A stretch of DNA of 64,000 nt from an uncultured Blastocatellia bacterium (GTDB lineage Bacteria > Acidobacteriota > Blastocatellia > Pyrinomonadales > Pyrinomonadaceae), in assembly GCA_946480785.1 (NCBI GenBank), contig CAMLLD010000017.1, positions 1 through 64,000 on the forward strand, given 5' to 3'. Position numbers and translations under genes: made by a program. The notes below the pieces were generated by a model. That model was not told the origin of the DNA. It ran no database searches and was given only the letters and a program-made list of their open reading frames with translations. Shown piece after piece: positions 1 to 8,924 of this stretch; the stretch's first letter is position 1; every line of letters begins with the position of its first letter.

Positions 1-223
1 CGGTCGTGCCGCTCGTCGCAATCGAGCCGGCCACATCAAGCTTCTGCGCCGGAGTCGTGGTCCCGACTCCCACATTGCCCGAATTCGTGTTGTTGATGTT
101 GTTGCCGTTCGTGGTCCACTGTGCGTTGACACTACTGGGGAGCGCACCGATCACTACACTAACGATCAACACTGTGAAGAGAAAAACGAAACGGTTGTAT
201 AGGGAACGAGAGAGGTAGCTCAT
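1..223 (-). CDS. secreted protein with tail-fibre-like repeat start (partial, runs off left edge)
   Basis: Reading the reverse strand from an ATG at 221-223 gives an open frame that reaches the left edge, so only the first 74 residues are seen. A hydrophobic signal peptide ends near residue 34 (VNAQ), followed by Asn-rich sequence and the motif NVGVGTTTPAQKLDVAG. That motif is common in secreted or surface proteins whose later part carries tail-fibre or S74 intramolecular-chaperone-type domains; whether such a domain follows cannot be seen here. AAAGGAAAC lies just upstream as a ribosome-binding site. The gene diverges from the next one. The partial nature and signal peptide are clear; the function is inference. 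Confidence 0.72.
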   Translation of the reverse strand, partial: MSYLSRSLYNRFVFLFTVLIVSVVIGALPSSVNAQWTTNGNNINNTNSGNVGVGTTTPAQKLDVAGSIATSGTT

Positions 224-507
224 TTTAGTTTCCTTTCAACTGTGGTTTGAACCGCGTGAATTCGGACTTAAACGACCCGTGATTGCCGAGGACGAAGCGC
301 GAGAATGGTCAATCTAACCGGACGTTAACCTGCTGGTGCCCTTAGATCGGGGAGTGGGATGCGCACTCTACTCTACTCGTGGACCAGTGTCAACAAATTC
401 TCCACACGCGTACGCAGCAGCTTTAAGTTGTGCAAAAGCCGCTTTGAGCGGAGTGACCCGGTTTGGCGTTTTCTTGCGCGTTAGACAAGTGTGGAAAGGA
501 GAGTTTT
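224..507. other. divergent intergenic region
   Basis: This 284-base gap separates two divergently transcribed secreted-protein genes and must hold promoters for both. I see no strong -35/-10 pair, no RNA gene and no convincing ORF. A good Shine-Dalgarno sequence (GGAAAGGAGAG, 492-502) sits at its right end for the next gene. Confidence 0.5.
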
Positions 508-945
508 ATGAAACTCATTGAAAGAGCAATCGCATTAGTGGTCCTGACCCTGCTTGTTACCGTGTCGTCCGCTTATGCCCAGACCGACCGCCAGACGCTG
601 GTCGATATCCCGTTTAATTTCACCGTCGGTGAGAAGGCGATGCCCGCCGGCAAGTACCTGATTCGCCGCAACCGGAAAGATTCAGACGTTGTGTGGGCTA
701 TCCAAAACAAAGCGAGCGGCGAGACCGCGCTGCTGCTGACGCGATCCGTGCATTCGGCTGACACGCAGGAGAACGCGAAGTTTGTTTTCCGCAAGTACAA
801 CGACCTTTACTTCCTGTCGGAGTTCTGGGCCGCCGGCACAAACACCGGACGCGAGATCCAGGTAACTGACAAGGAGCGCGCGCTCGCGAAGTCATTGGCT
901 GTGGCGCCGCAGGTCCACGTGCTCATCGATCGCGGCGGACGCTAA
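508..945 (+). CDS. small secreted protein of unknown function
   Basis: The ATG at 508 follows GGAAAGGAGAG at good spacing and gives a 145-residue protein; an upstream in-frame start at 463 would put charged sequence before the signal peptide and is less likely. Residues 1-25 form a signal peptide ending SAYAQ. The mature part contains VDIPFNFTVGEKAMPAGKYL, a pattern recurring in short acidobacterial exported proteins without assigned function. The remainder looks like one small beta-rich domain with no catalytic motif I recognise. A strong terminator follows, so the gene is probably monocistronic. Expression in the periplasm or outside the cell is inferred from the signal peptide only. Confidence 0.8.
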   Translation: MKLIERAIALVVLTLLVTVSSAYAQTDRQTLVDIPFNFTVGEKAMPAGKYLIRRNRKDSDVVWAIQNKASGETALLLTRSVHSADTQENAKFVFRKYNDLYFLSEFWAAGTNTGREIQVTDKERALAKSLAVAPQVHVLIDRGGR

Positions 946-1012
946 ACGAAAGATTCGGTTCCAGCAAACCGAAGGAACTAGACAACACGACAATTGAGCG
1001 AATCACCCTTCG

Positions 1013-1047
1013 AGGCCCTGGCAGAAATGTCAGGGCCTTTTGGTTTT
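1013..1047 (+). terminator. rho-independent terminator
   Basis: A perfect 8-bp inverted repeat, AGGCCCTG (1013-1020) and CAGGGCCT (1031-1038), is followed by TTTTGGTTTT. It lies 68 bases after the stop of the small secreted protein and ends its transcript. It also argues against starting the next gene at the TTG at 994, which would translate through the hairpin. Confidence 0.85.
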
Positions 1048-1071
1048 GTAAATTCGTGTAAACTACCGCGC

Positions 1072-2196
1072 GTGAATAATCACAACTTCTCCCGCCGCCG
1101 GTTTCTGCAACTTGGCGGCCTTGCTTTGATGGCGCCACTAAATTTTTCAACACGCGAGCTCACGCTTTACGTCGGCACGTACACGTCCGGCAAGAGCGAA
1201 GGCATTTACATCTATCGTATGGACCAGTTGACGGGCGCGTTGAAGCGCGTTGGGTCGGTGAAGTCACAGAACCCGTCGTTTCTCACGCTCGATCCGGCGA
1301 AGCGCTTCTTGTACGCGGTCAATGAGAAGCCCGAAGGAATGGTGAGCGCGTTTCGCATCGATCGCCAAACGGGTGATCTCTCGTTCGTGAATCAGCAATC
1401 GTCACAAGGCGCGGATCCGTGTCATCTGAGCGTCGAGAGCGGCGGCAAGTCTGTGCTCGTCGCAAACTACACCAGCGGCACGCTCGCGGTGCTCCCGATT
1501 GAACGCGGCGGCTCGCTCGGCGCAGCGGTGGACGTCAAACAGCACGAAGGCTCTGGTCCAAGAGAACAACAGAAAGGCCCGCACGCGCACTGCATAAAAC
1601 TTGATCGCGCTAACCGCCACGCGTTCGCCGCGGATCTCGGTATCGACAAGTTGATGATCTACCGCTTCAACGCGTCGAGCGGCAGGCTCGAGCCGGGAAC
1701 ACAATCGTCGGCGACGCTTCATCCCGGCGCTGGACCACGCCACCTCGCGTTTCATCCGAACGGCAAGTTTCTTTACGTGATCAACGAGCTCGACTCCTCG
1801 TTGACCACGTTCAAATACAACGCCGCACAAGGAACGCTCACCGCCTTCGAATCTCTATCGACTCTGCCGCGCGACTTCAGCGGACTCAGCTTTTGCGCCG
1901 ACATTCACGTCGCACAATCAGGCCGCTTCGTCTACGGCTCGAACCGCGGACACAACAGCATCGTCGTCTTCGCGATCGACCGAGGCAGCGGGCGGCTCAA
2001 CCTCGTCGAGCACGTTTCGACCGAAGGCAAGTGGCCGCGTAACTTCACGATCGATCCGTCGGGAACGTTCCTGCTCGTTGCCAACCAACACACCGACAAC
2101 GTGGTCGTGTTTCGCATCGACCAACAAACCGGGCGGCTCACCCCCGCAAACCAGACAGCAGAAAGTCCAACTCCAGTCTGTCTCCAGTTTCTGTAA
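1072..2196 (+). CDS. lactonase family beta-propeller protein (6-phosphogluconolactonase-like), Tat-exported
   Basis: The 374-residue product belongs to the seven-bladed beta-propeller lactonase family (Pgl/YbhE-type; cycloisomerase 2 fold), recognised by LYVGTYTSGKSEGIY, repeated FLTLDP, HAFAADLG and FLYVINELDS blade motifs and RHLAFHPNGKF. Classical members hydrolyse 6-phosphogluconolactone in the cytoplasm. Here the N-terminus is NNHNFSRRRFLQLGG plus a hydrophobic stretch, a twin-arginine signal, so the enzyme probably acts outside the cytoplasm on an unknown lactone or sugar acid. I chose the GTG at 1072 because it puts the RRR motif near the N-terminus and avoids the terminator. It is followed after 50 bases by the GH3 gene, suggesting shared sugar metabolism. 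Family sure; substrate unknown. Confidence 0.85.
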   Translation: MNNHNFSRRRFLQLGGLALMAPLNFSTRELTLYVGTYTSGKSEGIYIYRMDQLTGALKRVGSVKSQNPSFLTLDPAKRFLYAVNEKPEGMVSAFRIDRQTGDLSFVNQQSSQGADPCHLSVESGGKSVLVANYTSGTLAVLPIERGGSLGAAVDVKQHEGSGPREQQKGPHAHCIKLDRANRHAFAADLGIDKLMIYRFNASSGRLEPGTQSSATLHPGAGPRHLAFHPNGKFLYVINELDSSLTTFKYNAAQGTLTAFESLSTLPRDFSGLSFCADIHVAQSGRFVYGSNRGHNSIVVFAIDRGSGRLNLVEHVSTEGKWPRNFTIDPSGTFLLVANQHTDNVVVFRIDQQTGRLTPANQTAESPTPVCLQFL

Positions 2197-2246
2197 TTAA
2201 GTTACAATAGCCGCGTTCCTGTATCCTGCCTGAGGACAGCAAAAAG

Positions 2247-4592
2247 ATGAGAAACCTGACCCGTGCCCTGGGGGTGGTTAGTCTTGCACTGTGTTTCGTA
2301 CTCCAACCCGTAATCGCCCAAACACAATCCGGCGTCGTCGATAGCGATGAGTTTTTCCGTCGCACCAGCCCGGCTCCCAAACTGCGCGACCATTCGCAAG
2401 AGATCGAAGCGCTGCTCAAGCGCATGACGCTCGAAGAGAAGGTCGGACAGATGACCCAACTCGCGATCGGCATGATTGCTGCCGGCAGCGATCAGGACCT
2501 GAAGATCGATCCCGAGAAACTCGATAAGGCCGTGGTGAAGTACGGCGTCGGCTCGGTTCTCAACGTCGCCGATCAGGCGATGACGGTGGACCACTGGCAC
2601 GAGATCATCAGTCAGATTCAGGGGGCCGCGAAGAAGACGCGTCTCGGCATTCCCGTCATCTACGGCATCGACTCGATTCACGGCGCGAATTACGTGCGCG
2701 GCGCGACGCTCTTTCCGCAGGAGACCGCGATGGCGGCGACGTGGAACCCCGAGTTGATGAAACACGCCGCCGAGATCACTGCCGCTGAAACACGCGCCGC
2801 GGGAATTCCGTGGAGCTTTTCGCCCGTGCTCGATCTCGGTCGCAATCCGCTGTGGCCGCGTTTCTGGGAAACGTTTGGCGAGGATCCGTATCTCGCGAAA
2901 GTGATGGGCGTTGCGTTCACGCGCGGGCTCGAAGGTTCCGACGTCTCTTCACAAACGCAGGTCGCGTCGAGTCTCAAACATTACATGGGCTACAGTTTTC
3001 CTTTGACCGGCCGCGATCGCACGCCCGCGTGGATTCCGGAAAACTACCTGCGCGAATACTTCCTGCCGACGTTTGCGGCCGCCGTGAAAGCCGGCGCGCG
3101 CACGATCATGGTCAACTCGGCTGATATCAACGGCACACCCGGTCACATCAATCACCATCTGCTCACCGACATTCTGCGCGGCGAGCTCGGTTTCAATGGC
3201 TTCGTCGTTTCCGATTGGGAAGACATCAAGAAGCTCGTCACTTTCTGGCGCATCGCCGCGACTGAGAAGGAAGCGACGCGCATGGCGGTGATGGCCGGCA
3301 TCGACATGAGTATGGTGCCGAACGATTACAGTTTCGCCGATCACCTGATCGCGTTGGTGAAAGAAGGCGCAGTGCCGCAGTCGCGTATCGATGAAGCAGT
3401 GCGACGCATCTTGCGCGTGAAGTACGAGCTTGGGCTGTTTGAAAAGCCGGGTCCTGACGCGGCGTTGAAGACAAATTTCGCGCGGCCAGAGTCGCGGCAA
3501 GTCAGTCTCGACGCGGCGCGCGAAGCGATCACCCTGTTGAAGAATACGAACAACGTTTTGCCCCTCGCGAAGAACGCGAAAGTGCTCGTCACTGGGCCAA
3601 CGGCGGATTCGCTGATCTCTTTGAACAACGGTTGGAGCTATGTGTGGCAGGGCTCGGAGCCGTCGCTGTATCCCACTGATCGCGACACGATTCGGGGCGC
3701 GATCGAACGCAAGCTCGGCGCAGGCAATGTCACTTATGTGCCCGGTACGAAGATCACTCGTCCGCCGGGTTCGACTTCGAACAACACGCCGACAGATCAG
3801 GAAGCGGAGGTCGACATTCCCGCGGCTGTGCGCGCGGCGCAAGCGGCCGACGTGGTAGTGCTCGCGCTCGGCGAAGGTTCGTATTGCGAGACGCCGGGAA
3901 ACATCACGGACCTCACGATCGGCGAGCCGCAGTTGAAACTCGCCGACGCGATCATCGCGACGGGCAAGCCGGTCGTGCTGGTGCTCGTCGAGGGCCGGCC
4001 GCGGATCATCAATCGCATAGCAGACCGCGTGGCCGGGATCGTGATGGCGTACAATCCGAGCAATGAAGGCGGCACCGCGATCGCCGATGTGTTGTTTGGC
4101 GATGTAAATCCGAGCGGCAAACTGCCGTTCACTTATCCGCGCACGCCGAACGGTCTGATCAACTACGATCACAAACCTTTCGAAACTGAGAACACGGCGT
4201 TTGGCAACATGGCTTTCAGGCCGCAGTTCGATTTCGGATTTGGTTTGAGTTACACAACCTTCACTTACAAAGACCTTCGAATCGACAAACCAATTATCAC
4301 GCATAACGACGAGCTCACTGTCAACGTGACGGTGACGAACACGGGTGCGCGCGCGGGCAAGGAAGTGGTCCAGCTTTACGTGAGCGATTTGGTCGCGACG
4401 ATCTCACCGCCGGGCAAACGGCTACGACGATTTGCGAAAGTAGATCTCAAACCCGGTGAGAGCCGCACGTTGACGTTCAAACTCGGGCGCGAAGATCTCT
4501 CGTTCATTAACGCTGACAACAAACTGGTGACTGAGCCCGGCGAGTTCGACGTTACGGTTGGCGGTCTGACACAGAGGTTCACATTGAGATGA
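2247..4592 (+). CDS. bglX: glycoside hydrolase family 3 beta-glucosidase (BglX-like)
   Basis: This 781-residue protein has a signal peptide (cut near QPVIAQ, residue 25), a GH3 N-terminal TIM-barrel, a GH3 C-terminal alpha/beta sandwich and a fibronectin-III-like tail (from about residue 690). GFVVSDWED contains the GH3 nucleophile Asp, about residue 323; KHYMGYSFPLTGRDRTP and IYGIDSIHGANYVRG are further GH3 signatures. GH3 enzymes release terminal beta-glucose, and sometimes beta-xylose or GlcNAc, from oligosaccharides; the fibronectin-like tail fits the BglX subgroup. It is exported, probably periplasmic. Its last four bases overlap the start of the GH20 gene (ATGA), so both are translated from one message. 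Family is certain; beta-glucoside preference is inferred. Confidence 0.93.
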   Translation: MRNLTRALGVVSLALCFVLQPVIAQTQSGVVDSDEFFRRTSPAPKLRDHSQEIEALLKRMTLEEKVGQMTQLAIGMIAAGSDQDLKIDPEKLDKAVVKYGVGSVLNVADQAMTVDHWHEIISQIQGAAKKTRLGIPVIYGIDSIHGANYVRGATLFPQETAMAATWNPELMKHAAEITAAETRAAGIPWSFSPVLDLGRNPLWPRFWETFGEDPYLAKVMGVAFTRGLEGSDVSSQTQVASSLKHYMGYSFPLTGRDRTPAWIPENYLREYFLPTFAAAVKAGARTIMVNSADINGTPGHINHHLLTDILRGELGFNGFVVSDWEDIKKLVTFWRIAATEKEATRMAVMAGIDMSMVPNDYSFADHLIALVKEGAVPQSRIDEAVRRILRVKYELGLFEKPGPDAALKTNFARPESRQVSLDAAREAITLLKNTNNVLPLAKNAKVLVTGPTADSLISLNNGWSYVWQGSEPSLYPTDRDTIRGAIERKLGAGNVTYVPGTKITRPPGSTSNNTPTDQEAEVDIPAAVRAAQAADVVVLALGEGSYCETPGNITDLTIGEPQLKLADAIIATGKPVVLVLVEGRPRIINRIADRVAGIVMAYNPSNEGGTAIADVLFGDVNPSGKLPFTYPRTPNGLINYDHKPFETENTAFGNMAFRPQFDFGFGLSYTTFTYKDLRIDKPIITHNDELTVNVTVTNTGARAGKEVVQLYVSDLVATISPPGKRLRRFAKVDLKPGESRTLTFKLGREDLSFINADNKLVTEPGEFDVTVGGLTQRFTLR

Positions 4593-6625
4593 GAAAGACT
4601 CTATCGGTTGTTCTTTCAACAGGGATTTTACTGATCTGTGGCTCAGTCTCACTGGCCCAACAAAATAACCTGATGCCGGCGCCGGCATCGGTTAATTTCA
4701 CCGGCGATCGGCTCGCGATCGATCAGTCGTTCAAAGTCGCGACGCGCGGCCATTCAGACGTGCGTCTCCAGGCAGCGATCGCGCGCTTCGTCAAACGTCT
4801 CGAAGGCCGCACGGTGTTCACGTTTGCACCCGGTCTCGCGCCTGACGATCAAATGACGACGCTGATCGTCGCTTGCGACGGTCCCGGCCAGGACGTTCCC
4901 TCGGTGAGCGAGAACGAGAGTTATCGTCTCGACATCACCGACCGCCAGGCGTTGTTGAGCGCGCCCACTGTTGTCGGCGCGATTCGTGGACTCGAAACGG
5001 TCCTGCAATTACTCAACAGCGATCGTCGCGGCTTCTTTCTGCCCGGCATAAAGATTCAGGACCAGCCACGCTTTCCGTGGCGCGGTTTGCTGATCGACGT
5101 CGGCCGTCACTTCGAACCGATGGAGGTTTTGAAACGAAACCTCGACGCGATGGCCGCGGTGAAGTTGAACGTGCTGCACTGGCACCTCTCGGAAGACCAG
5201 GGTTTTCGCGTCGAGAGCAAGAAGTATCCTAAGCTGCACCAGCTCGGTTCGGACGGCAACTACTACACGCAGGAACAGATCAAGGACCTCATCGCGTACG
5301 CGCGCGACCGCGGCATTCGCGTCGTGCCGGAGTTTGATATTCCCGGTCACAGCACGAGCTGGCTCGTCGGTTATCCCGAGCTCGGCAGCGCGCCTGGTCC
5401 ATACACGATCGAACGCCGCCCCGGCATTTTCGAGCCCGCGCTCGATCCGACACGCGAGGAGGTTTACAAGTTTCTCGACGGCTTTCTCGGCGAGATGGCG
5501 GCGCTGTTTCCCGATGCGTACCTGCACATCGGCGGCGACGAGAACGAAGGCAAACAGTGGGACCGCAATCCCGCGATTCAGTCGTTCATGAAGGCCAAGG
5601 GCATCGCCGACAATCACGCGCTGCAAGCTTACTTCAACACGCGCTTGCTGAAGATTCTCCAGAAACACGGCAAGAAGATGATCGGTTGGGACGAGGTGTT
5701 GCAACCCGGGTTGCCGAACGACATCGTGATTCATTCGTGGCGCGGCACGGCGGCGCTCGCGGACGCGGCGCGCAAGGGTTACGACGGCATACTCTCGAAT
5801 GGTTATTACATCGATCTGATTCAACCCGCTTCGCAACACTACGCTGTCGATCCGCTGCCGGCGGATTCGACGTTGACGCCGGATGAAGCGCGGCATGTGC
5901 TTGGTGGCGAAGCGACGATGTGGGCTGAGTGGGTGACGGCTGAAACGATCGATTCGCGTATTTGGCCGCGCACTGCGGCGATCGCTGAGAGACTCTGGTC
6001 GCCGCGCACTGTGAACGATGTCAACGATATGTATCGCCGGCTCGCGGTGATCAGTTTGCAGTTGGAAGAGCTTGGCCTGACGCACAAGAAGAACCAGGAC
6101 ATGATGCTGCGGCGGTTGTTGCGCAGTGATGATATTGGACCACTGCGTACGCTCGTTTCGATACTCGAGCCGGTGAAGGAGTACCGACGTTACGATCAAC
6201 GTCCGCAGACGATGCTGAGTCCGTTGACGGGTGTGGTTGATGCGACGCTGCCTGACAGCGAAGCGGCGCGGCGGTTTGCGCGGATGGTGGAGGCGTTTCT
6301 GGCGGACGCACCGCGGTATCAGCTCTATCGTGCGGAGTTGTCGGAGATGCTGGCGGATTGGCAAACCTCGGGCGCGACGCTCGAGCCGTTGATCGATCGT
6401 TCACCTTCGTTGAAGGAAGTGAAACCGTTGGCGATGAATCTTTCGGTGCTCGGCGAGACGGGCCTCGAAGCGATGTCGTACTTGAAACTCGGTATGCCTT
6501 CGACGTCCGACTGGCGCACGGCGGCGCAGTTGAAAATGGATGAGGCTTCGAAACCGTCTGGTGCTTTGGAGTTCGTCGTGATTCCAAGCGTTCGAAAGTT
6601 AATTGTTGCGAGCGGTGGTAAGTAA
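4589..6625 (+). CDS. glycoside hydrolase family 20 beta-N-acetylhexosaminidase
   Basis: The 678-residue product has a signal peptide (ending SVSLAQQ), a GH20b domain (about 30-150) and the GH20 catalytic barrel. The barrel shows GLLIDVGRHF, LNVLHWHLSEDQGFR, VPEFDIPGHS and the catalytic Asp-Glu pair in YLHIGGDENEG (D317-E318), the residues used for substrate-assisted hydrolysis of terminal beta-GlcNAc or beta-GalNAc. The C-terminal 200 residues are helical and not catalytic. It is exported and coupled to the GH3 gene by a 4-bp ATGA overlap, so the pair may degrade chitin-, glycoprotein- or peptidoglycan-derived oligosaccharides. A NagX-like gene about 27 kb away could fit GlcNAc use. The next gene starts inside its 3' end. 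Confidence 0.94.
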   Translation: MRKTLSVVLSTGILLICGSVSLAQQNNLMPAPASVNFTGDRLAIDQSFKVATRGHSDVRLQAAIARFVKRLEGRTVFTFAPGLAPDDQMTTLIVACDGPGQDVPSVSENESYRLDITDRQALLSAPTVVGAIRGLETVLQLLNSDRRGFFLPGIKIQDQPRFPWRGLLIDVGRHFEPMEVLKRNLDAMAAVKLNVLHWHLSEDQGFRVESKKYPKLHQLGSDGNYYTQEQIKDLIAYARDRGIRVVPEFDIPGHSTSWLVGYPELGSAPGPYTIERRPGIFEPALDPTREEVYKFLDGFLGEMAALFPDAYLHIGGDENEGKQWDRNPAIQSFMKAKGIADNHALQAYFNTRLLKILQKHGKKMIGWDEVLQPGLPNDIVIHSWRGTAALADAARKGYDGILSNGYYIDLIQPASQHYAVDPLPADSTLTPDEARHVLGGEATMWAEWVTAETIDSRIWPRTAAIAERLWSPRTVNDVNDMYRRLAVISLQLEELGLTHKKNQDMMLRRLLRSDDIGPLRTLVSILEPVKEYRRYDQRPQTMLSPLTGVVDATLPDSEAARRFARMVEAFLADAPRYQLYRAELSEMLADWQTSGATLEPLIDRSPSLKEVKPLAMNLSVLGETGLEAMSYLKLGMPSTSDWRTAAQLKMDEASKPSGALEFVVIPSVRKLIVASGGK

Positions 6626-7790
6626 GATCTGTCTTTTTTTGTTCTTAAATCTCCTCGCTGTCGGTCTTGCGGCGGCGGCAACCGACGATCAGTGCCTGAC
6701 GTGTCACAAAAACCTTAGCGGTTACCTCACGACCGCACATCATTTCACCTCACGCGTCGCAACACGCGAGTCAATCCTCGGCAAGTTTGACGACGTTCTC
6801 AAGACTGCGGAACCCGAGCTCTTCTATCGCCTCGAATCCCGCAACGACGGCTTCTACCAAACCGGCGTACTCGGCACGCCGCCCGACGCAGTCTCGATCT
6901 CGCAACGCTTCGATCTCGTGATCGGCTCCGGCCGCAAAGGACAAACCTATCTTTACTGGGGCGAGAACGATCAACTCTTCCAGTTACCGGTGTCTTATTG
7001 GACCGCACTCGGCAGTTGGGTCAACAGTCCCGGCTACGGCGATCGCACGCTCGACTTCAGCCGCCCCGTGTTGCCGCGTTGTCTCGAATGTCACGCCTCA
7101 TTCTTCGAGCCGGTAAACAACGGCGCAGTGGCGAATCGTTATCAACGCACCGATTACGTGCTCGGCGTGTCGTGCGAACGTTGCCATGGACCAGGCGCCC
7201 AACACATCGCGCTCAACACTACGCCCCGCGCGACCCCCACGCTACAGGCGACTCCGGACCGCGCGCAGCAACCGATTGCGAAACCGGCGCAGCAAGCGAC
7301 TGCAAAGCGCTCGCAACAAGCGATCATCAACCCGGCGAAACTGCCGCGCGCGCGCCAGATCGATCTCTGCGGCCTGTGTCACGCCGGCGTCGGCGTCTCG
7401 AAATTACCGCCGTTCTCTTTCAACGCCGGCGACGTGCTCGACAACTACATTCAATTCGAAAAACCGAAACCCGACGAACCACTCGACGTTCACGGCAATC
7501 AACTCGAACTACTCGAACGCAGCAAGTGTTTCCAATCGTCGAACATGACCTGTTCGACGTGTCACAACGTACACGAGCCGCAACGCGATCCCGCCTACTT
7601 CTCAGACAAGTGTCTCCAGTGTCACAAGGTACAGAGCTGCGGGCTCTTTCCGAAACGCGGCCGCGCGCTCGCCGGCAAGTGCGTCGACTGCCACCTGCCC
7701 AACCAGGACTCAAACGTCATCTTCTCCAGCCACGATCGCGTCCGCATCGTCCCGAAGGTCCGCAACCACTGGATCAAAATTTATCGCTGA
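6603..7790 (+). CDS. secreted seven-haem c-type cytochrome (cytochrome c554-like)
   Basis: A signal peptide (LFLFLNLLAVGLAAAA) is followed by seven CxxCH haem-attachment motifs: CLTCH, CLECH, CERCH, CGLCH, CSTCH, CLQCH and CVDCH. GVSCERCHGPGAQH resembles the multihaem cytochrome c554 group. The protein should lie in the periplasm or on the outer membrane and pass electrons; the partner is unknown. A Pro/Gln/Ala-rich linker of about 40 residues (TPTLQATPDRAQQ...) separates haems 3 and 4 and looks like a local tandem expansion. The start is uncertain: TTG at 6603 or GTG at 6615, both inside the end of the GH20 gene and without a good ribosome-binding site, suggesting translational coupling. It converges, with 3 bases between, on a second seven-haem cytochrome of similar plan. 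Confidence 0.85.
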   Translation: MLRAVVSKICLFLFLNLLAVGLAAAATDDQCLTCHKNLSGYLTTAHHFTSRVATRESILGKFDDVLKTAEPELFYRLESRNDGFYQTGVLGTPPDAVSISQRFDLVIGSGRKGQTYLYWGENDQLFQLPVSYWTALGSWVNSPGYGDRTLDFSRPVLPRCLECHASFFEPVNNGAVANRYQRTDYVLGVSCERCHGPGAQHIALNTTPRATPTLQATPDRAQQPIAKPAQQATAKRSQQAIINPAKLPRARQIDLCGLCHAGVGVSKLPPFSFNAGDVLDNYIQFEKPKPDEPLDVHGNQLELLERSKCFQSSNMTCSTCHNVHEPQRDPAYFSDKCLQCHKVQSCGLFPKRGRALAGKCVDCHLPNQDSNVIFSSHDRVRIVPKVRNHWIKIYR

Positions 7791-7793
7791 GAT

Positions 7794-8924
7794 TTATCGC
7801 GGCGGTGGTTCGTTGGGTTTGGGGATGCGGATCCAGTGATCGGTGAAGTTTGCGTGCATGCCGGCGAGCTCGACTTTGGGCATGTGACACGTCGCGCATT
7901 TGTTCGTGCTTACGGGACAGGCAGGAGCGTTGCGGCGCTCGGTATTTGTTTCCCTGGCCGTCTTCGCGTCCTTCGCGGTCGTCAGGTGGCACGCGAGACA
8001 CTTCTGATCGTAATAGGCCGTGTCTTTTTGCAGGTGCTCGTGCGGGTTGTGACAAGCCAGACAACTGATGCGCGGATCGTTCGTGTTGTGCCCGCGGCTA
8101 TTGAACATGCGATACGGTTGAAAACGAATGTTGTTGATGCCCGACTGCCCCGGCAACAGCATCGCCTGCTCGAAACTCGTGTGACACGTACCGCAGAACG
8201 ACTGTGACAGCTCAAAACCATTCAAAGCACGCGGATTGAAGATCTGCGGCTCGTCGAGGTTCTTCGCCTTCATCGCGACGAGATGCTTTTCACCTGGTCC
8301 ATGACACGCTTCACAGCCAATTCCCGGCCGCAACTGGTCCAGCTTCAGCTCGGTGCCCACGACCGCGCCCGTGGTGTGACAACCGAAACACTGTTGCGGT
8401 TCGTCGCCGGCGATCGCGCGGCCTAACGCGTCCTCAAGTGAAGCAGGCACGTTCGGTAGATGACCGATCGTGAAGTCTAGACCGCGCAGTTTTTCGAAGT
8501 AGCTGACGCGCGTCTCGTAAAGCAGATCGTTATGACGAAACACAAACGTCTGTCCCACGTGTCCCTGGCCGAAACAGTAAAGAATCGGTTTGGTGAGCGT
8601 GTTCTTGCCGTCAGAGATGCTGTAAGTAATTGATGAGCCTTCGCGCGCAAGCGTGTAAGTGTAAGGACCGTTGCGAAACGTGAGCTTGCCGCGCGCCGTG
8701 ACGATACGACAATCGGGCGCGACTTCGAGCGCCTGGGCCATCGGCGTATCGAGTTGCTTCGCCTGTTCCTTGTGACACTCGACACAGGCTTTGTTGCCGA
8801 CGTAATGAATGCCGTGTGTTTTGGAGTTCGGTCGCCAAGTCGTGAAGAGATCATCCTGTTGCGCCTGACACAACAGAACAAGCCATCCACAGATTACACA
8901 GATTTTACCGAGCCTGCCCAGCAC
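7794..8924 (-). CDS. secreted seven-haem c-type cytochrome (cytochrome c554-like)
   Basis: This 376-residue protein has seven CxxCH motifs (CVECH, CFGCH, CEACH, CGTCH, CLACH, CLACH, CATCH) and the same order of landmarks as the convergent neighbour ([14 protein letters not shown]; a [13 protein letters not shown] segment matching GQTYLYWGENDQLF), so the two are paralogues. The start is GTG at 8924, overlapping the end of the CRTAC1 gene by 20 bases. Its short hydrophobic leader, [16 protein letters not shown], is encoded by a copy of the dispersed repeat. Between haems 6 and 7 the stretch [15 protein letters not shown] is encoded by another widespread low-complexity repeat. It is last in a minus-strand run of TPR and CRTAC1 genes, hinting that it delivers or removes electrons for those exported proteins. 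Confidence 0.86.
   Translation of the reverse strand: MLGRLGKICVICGWLVLLCQAQQDDLFTTWRPNSKTHGIHYVGNKACVECHKEQAKQLDTPMAQALEVAPDCRIVTARGKLTFRNGPYTYTLAREGSSITYSISDGKNTLTKPILYCFGQGHVGQTFVFRHNDLLYETRVSYFEKLRGLDFTIGHLPNVPASLEDALGRAIAGDEPQQCFGCHTTGAVVGTELKLDQLRPGIGCEACHGPGEKHLVAMKAKNLDEPQIFNPRALNGFELSQSFCGTCHTSFEQAMLLPGQSGINNIRFQPYRMFNSRGHNTNDPRISCLACHNPHEHLQKDTAYYDQKCLACHLTTAKDAKTARETNTERRNAPACPVSTNKCATCHMPKVELAGMHANFTDHWIRIPKPNEPPPR
7958..7981. repeat. short repeat inserted in cytochrome coding sequence
   Basis: CGTCTTCGCGTCCTTCGCGG belongs to a type of short sequence that recurs in many bacterial genomes and translates as AKDAK-like peptides. Here it sits in frame between haem motifs 6 and 7 of the minus-strand cytochrome without breaking it. 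Identification as a dispersed repeat rests on recall of the pattern; only this copy is in the window. Confidence 0.45.
8878..8906. repeat. dispersed repeat copy at gene junction
   Basis: AGCCATCCACAGATT (8881-8895) followed by ACACAGATT is one copy of the repeat found at gene junctions across the window. The first 15 bases are identical to one arm of the palindrome at 51167-51181. On the minus strand it encodes the ICVICGWL core of the cytochrome signal peptide. Confidence 0.7.

Noticed and set aside
336..521. 61-codon open frame before the small secreted protein
   Set aside because: It has no ribosome-binding site and overlaps the start of a well supported gene in another frame.
2949..4304. 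451-codon minus-strand open frame
   Set aside because: It lies entirely within the GH3 gene on the other strand and shows no recognisable domain or export signal.
5009..6364. 451-codon minus-strand open frame
   Set aside because: It is antisense to the GH20 gene, with Arg/His-rich composition typical of a shadow frame.
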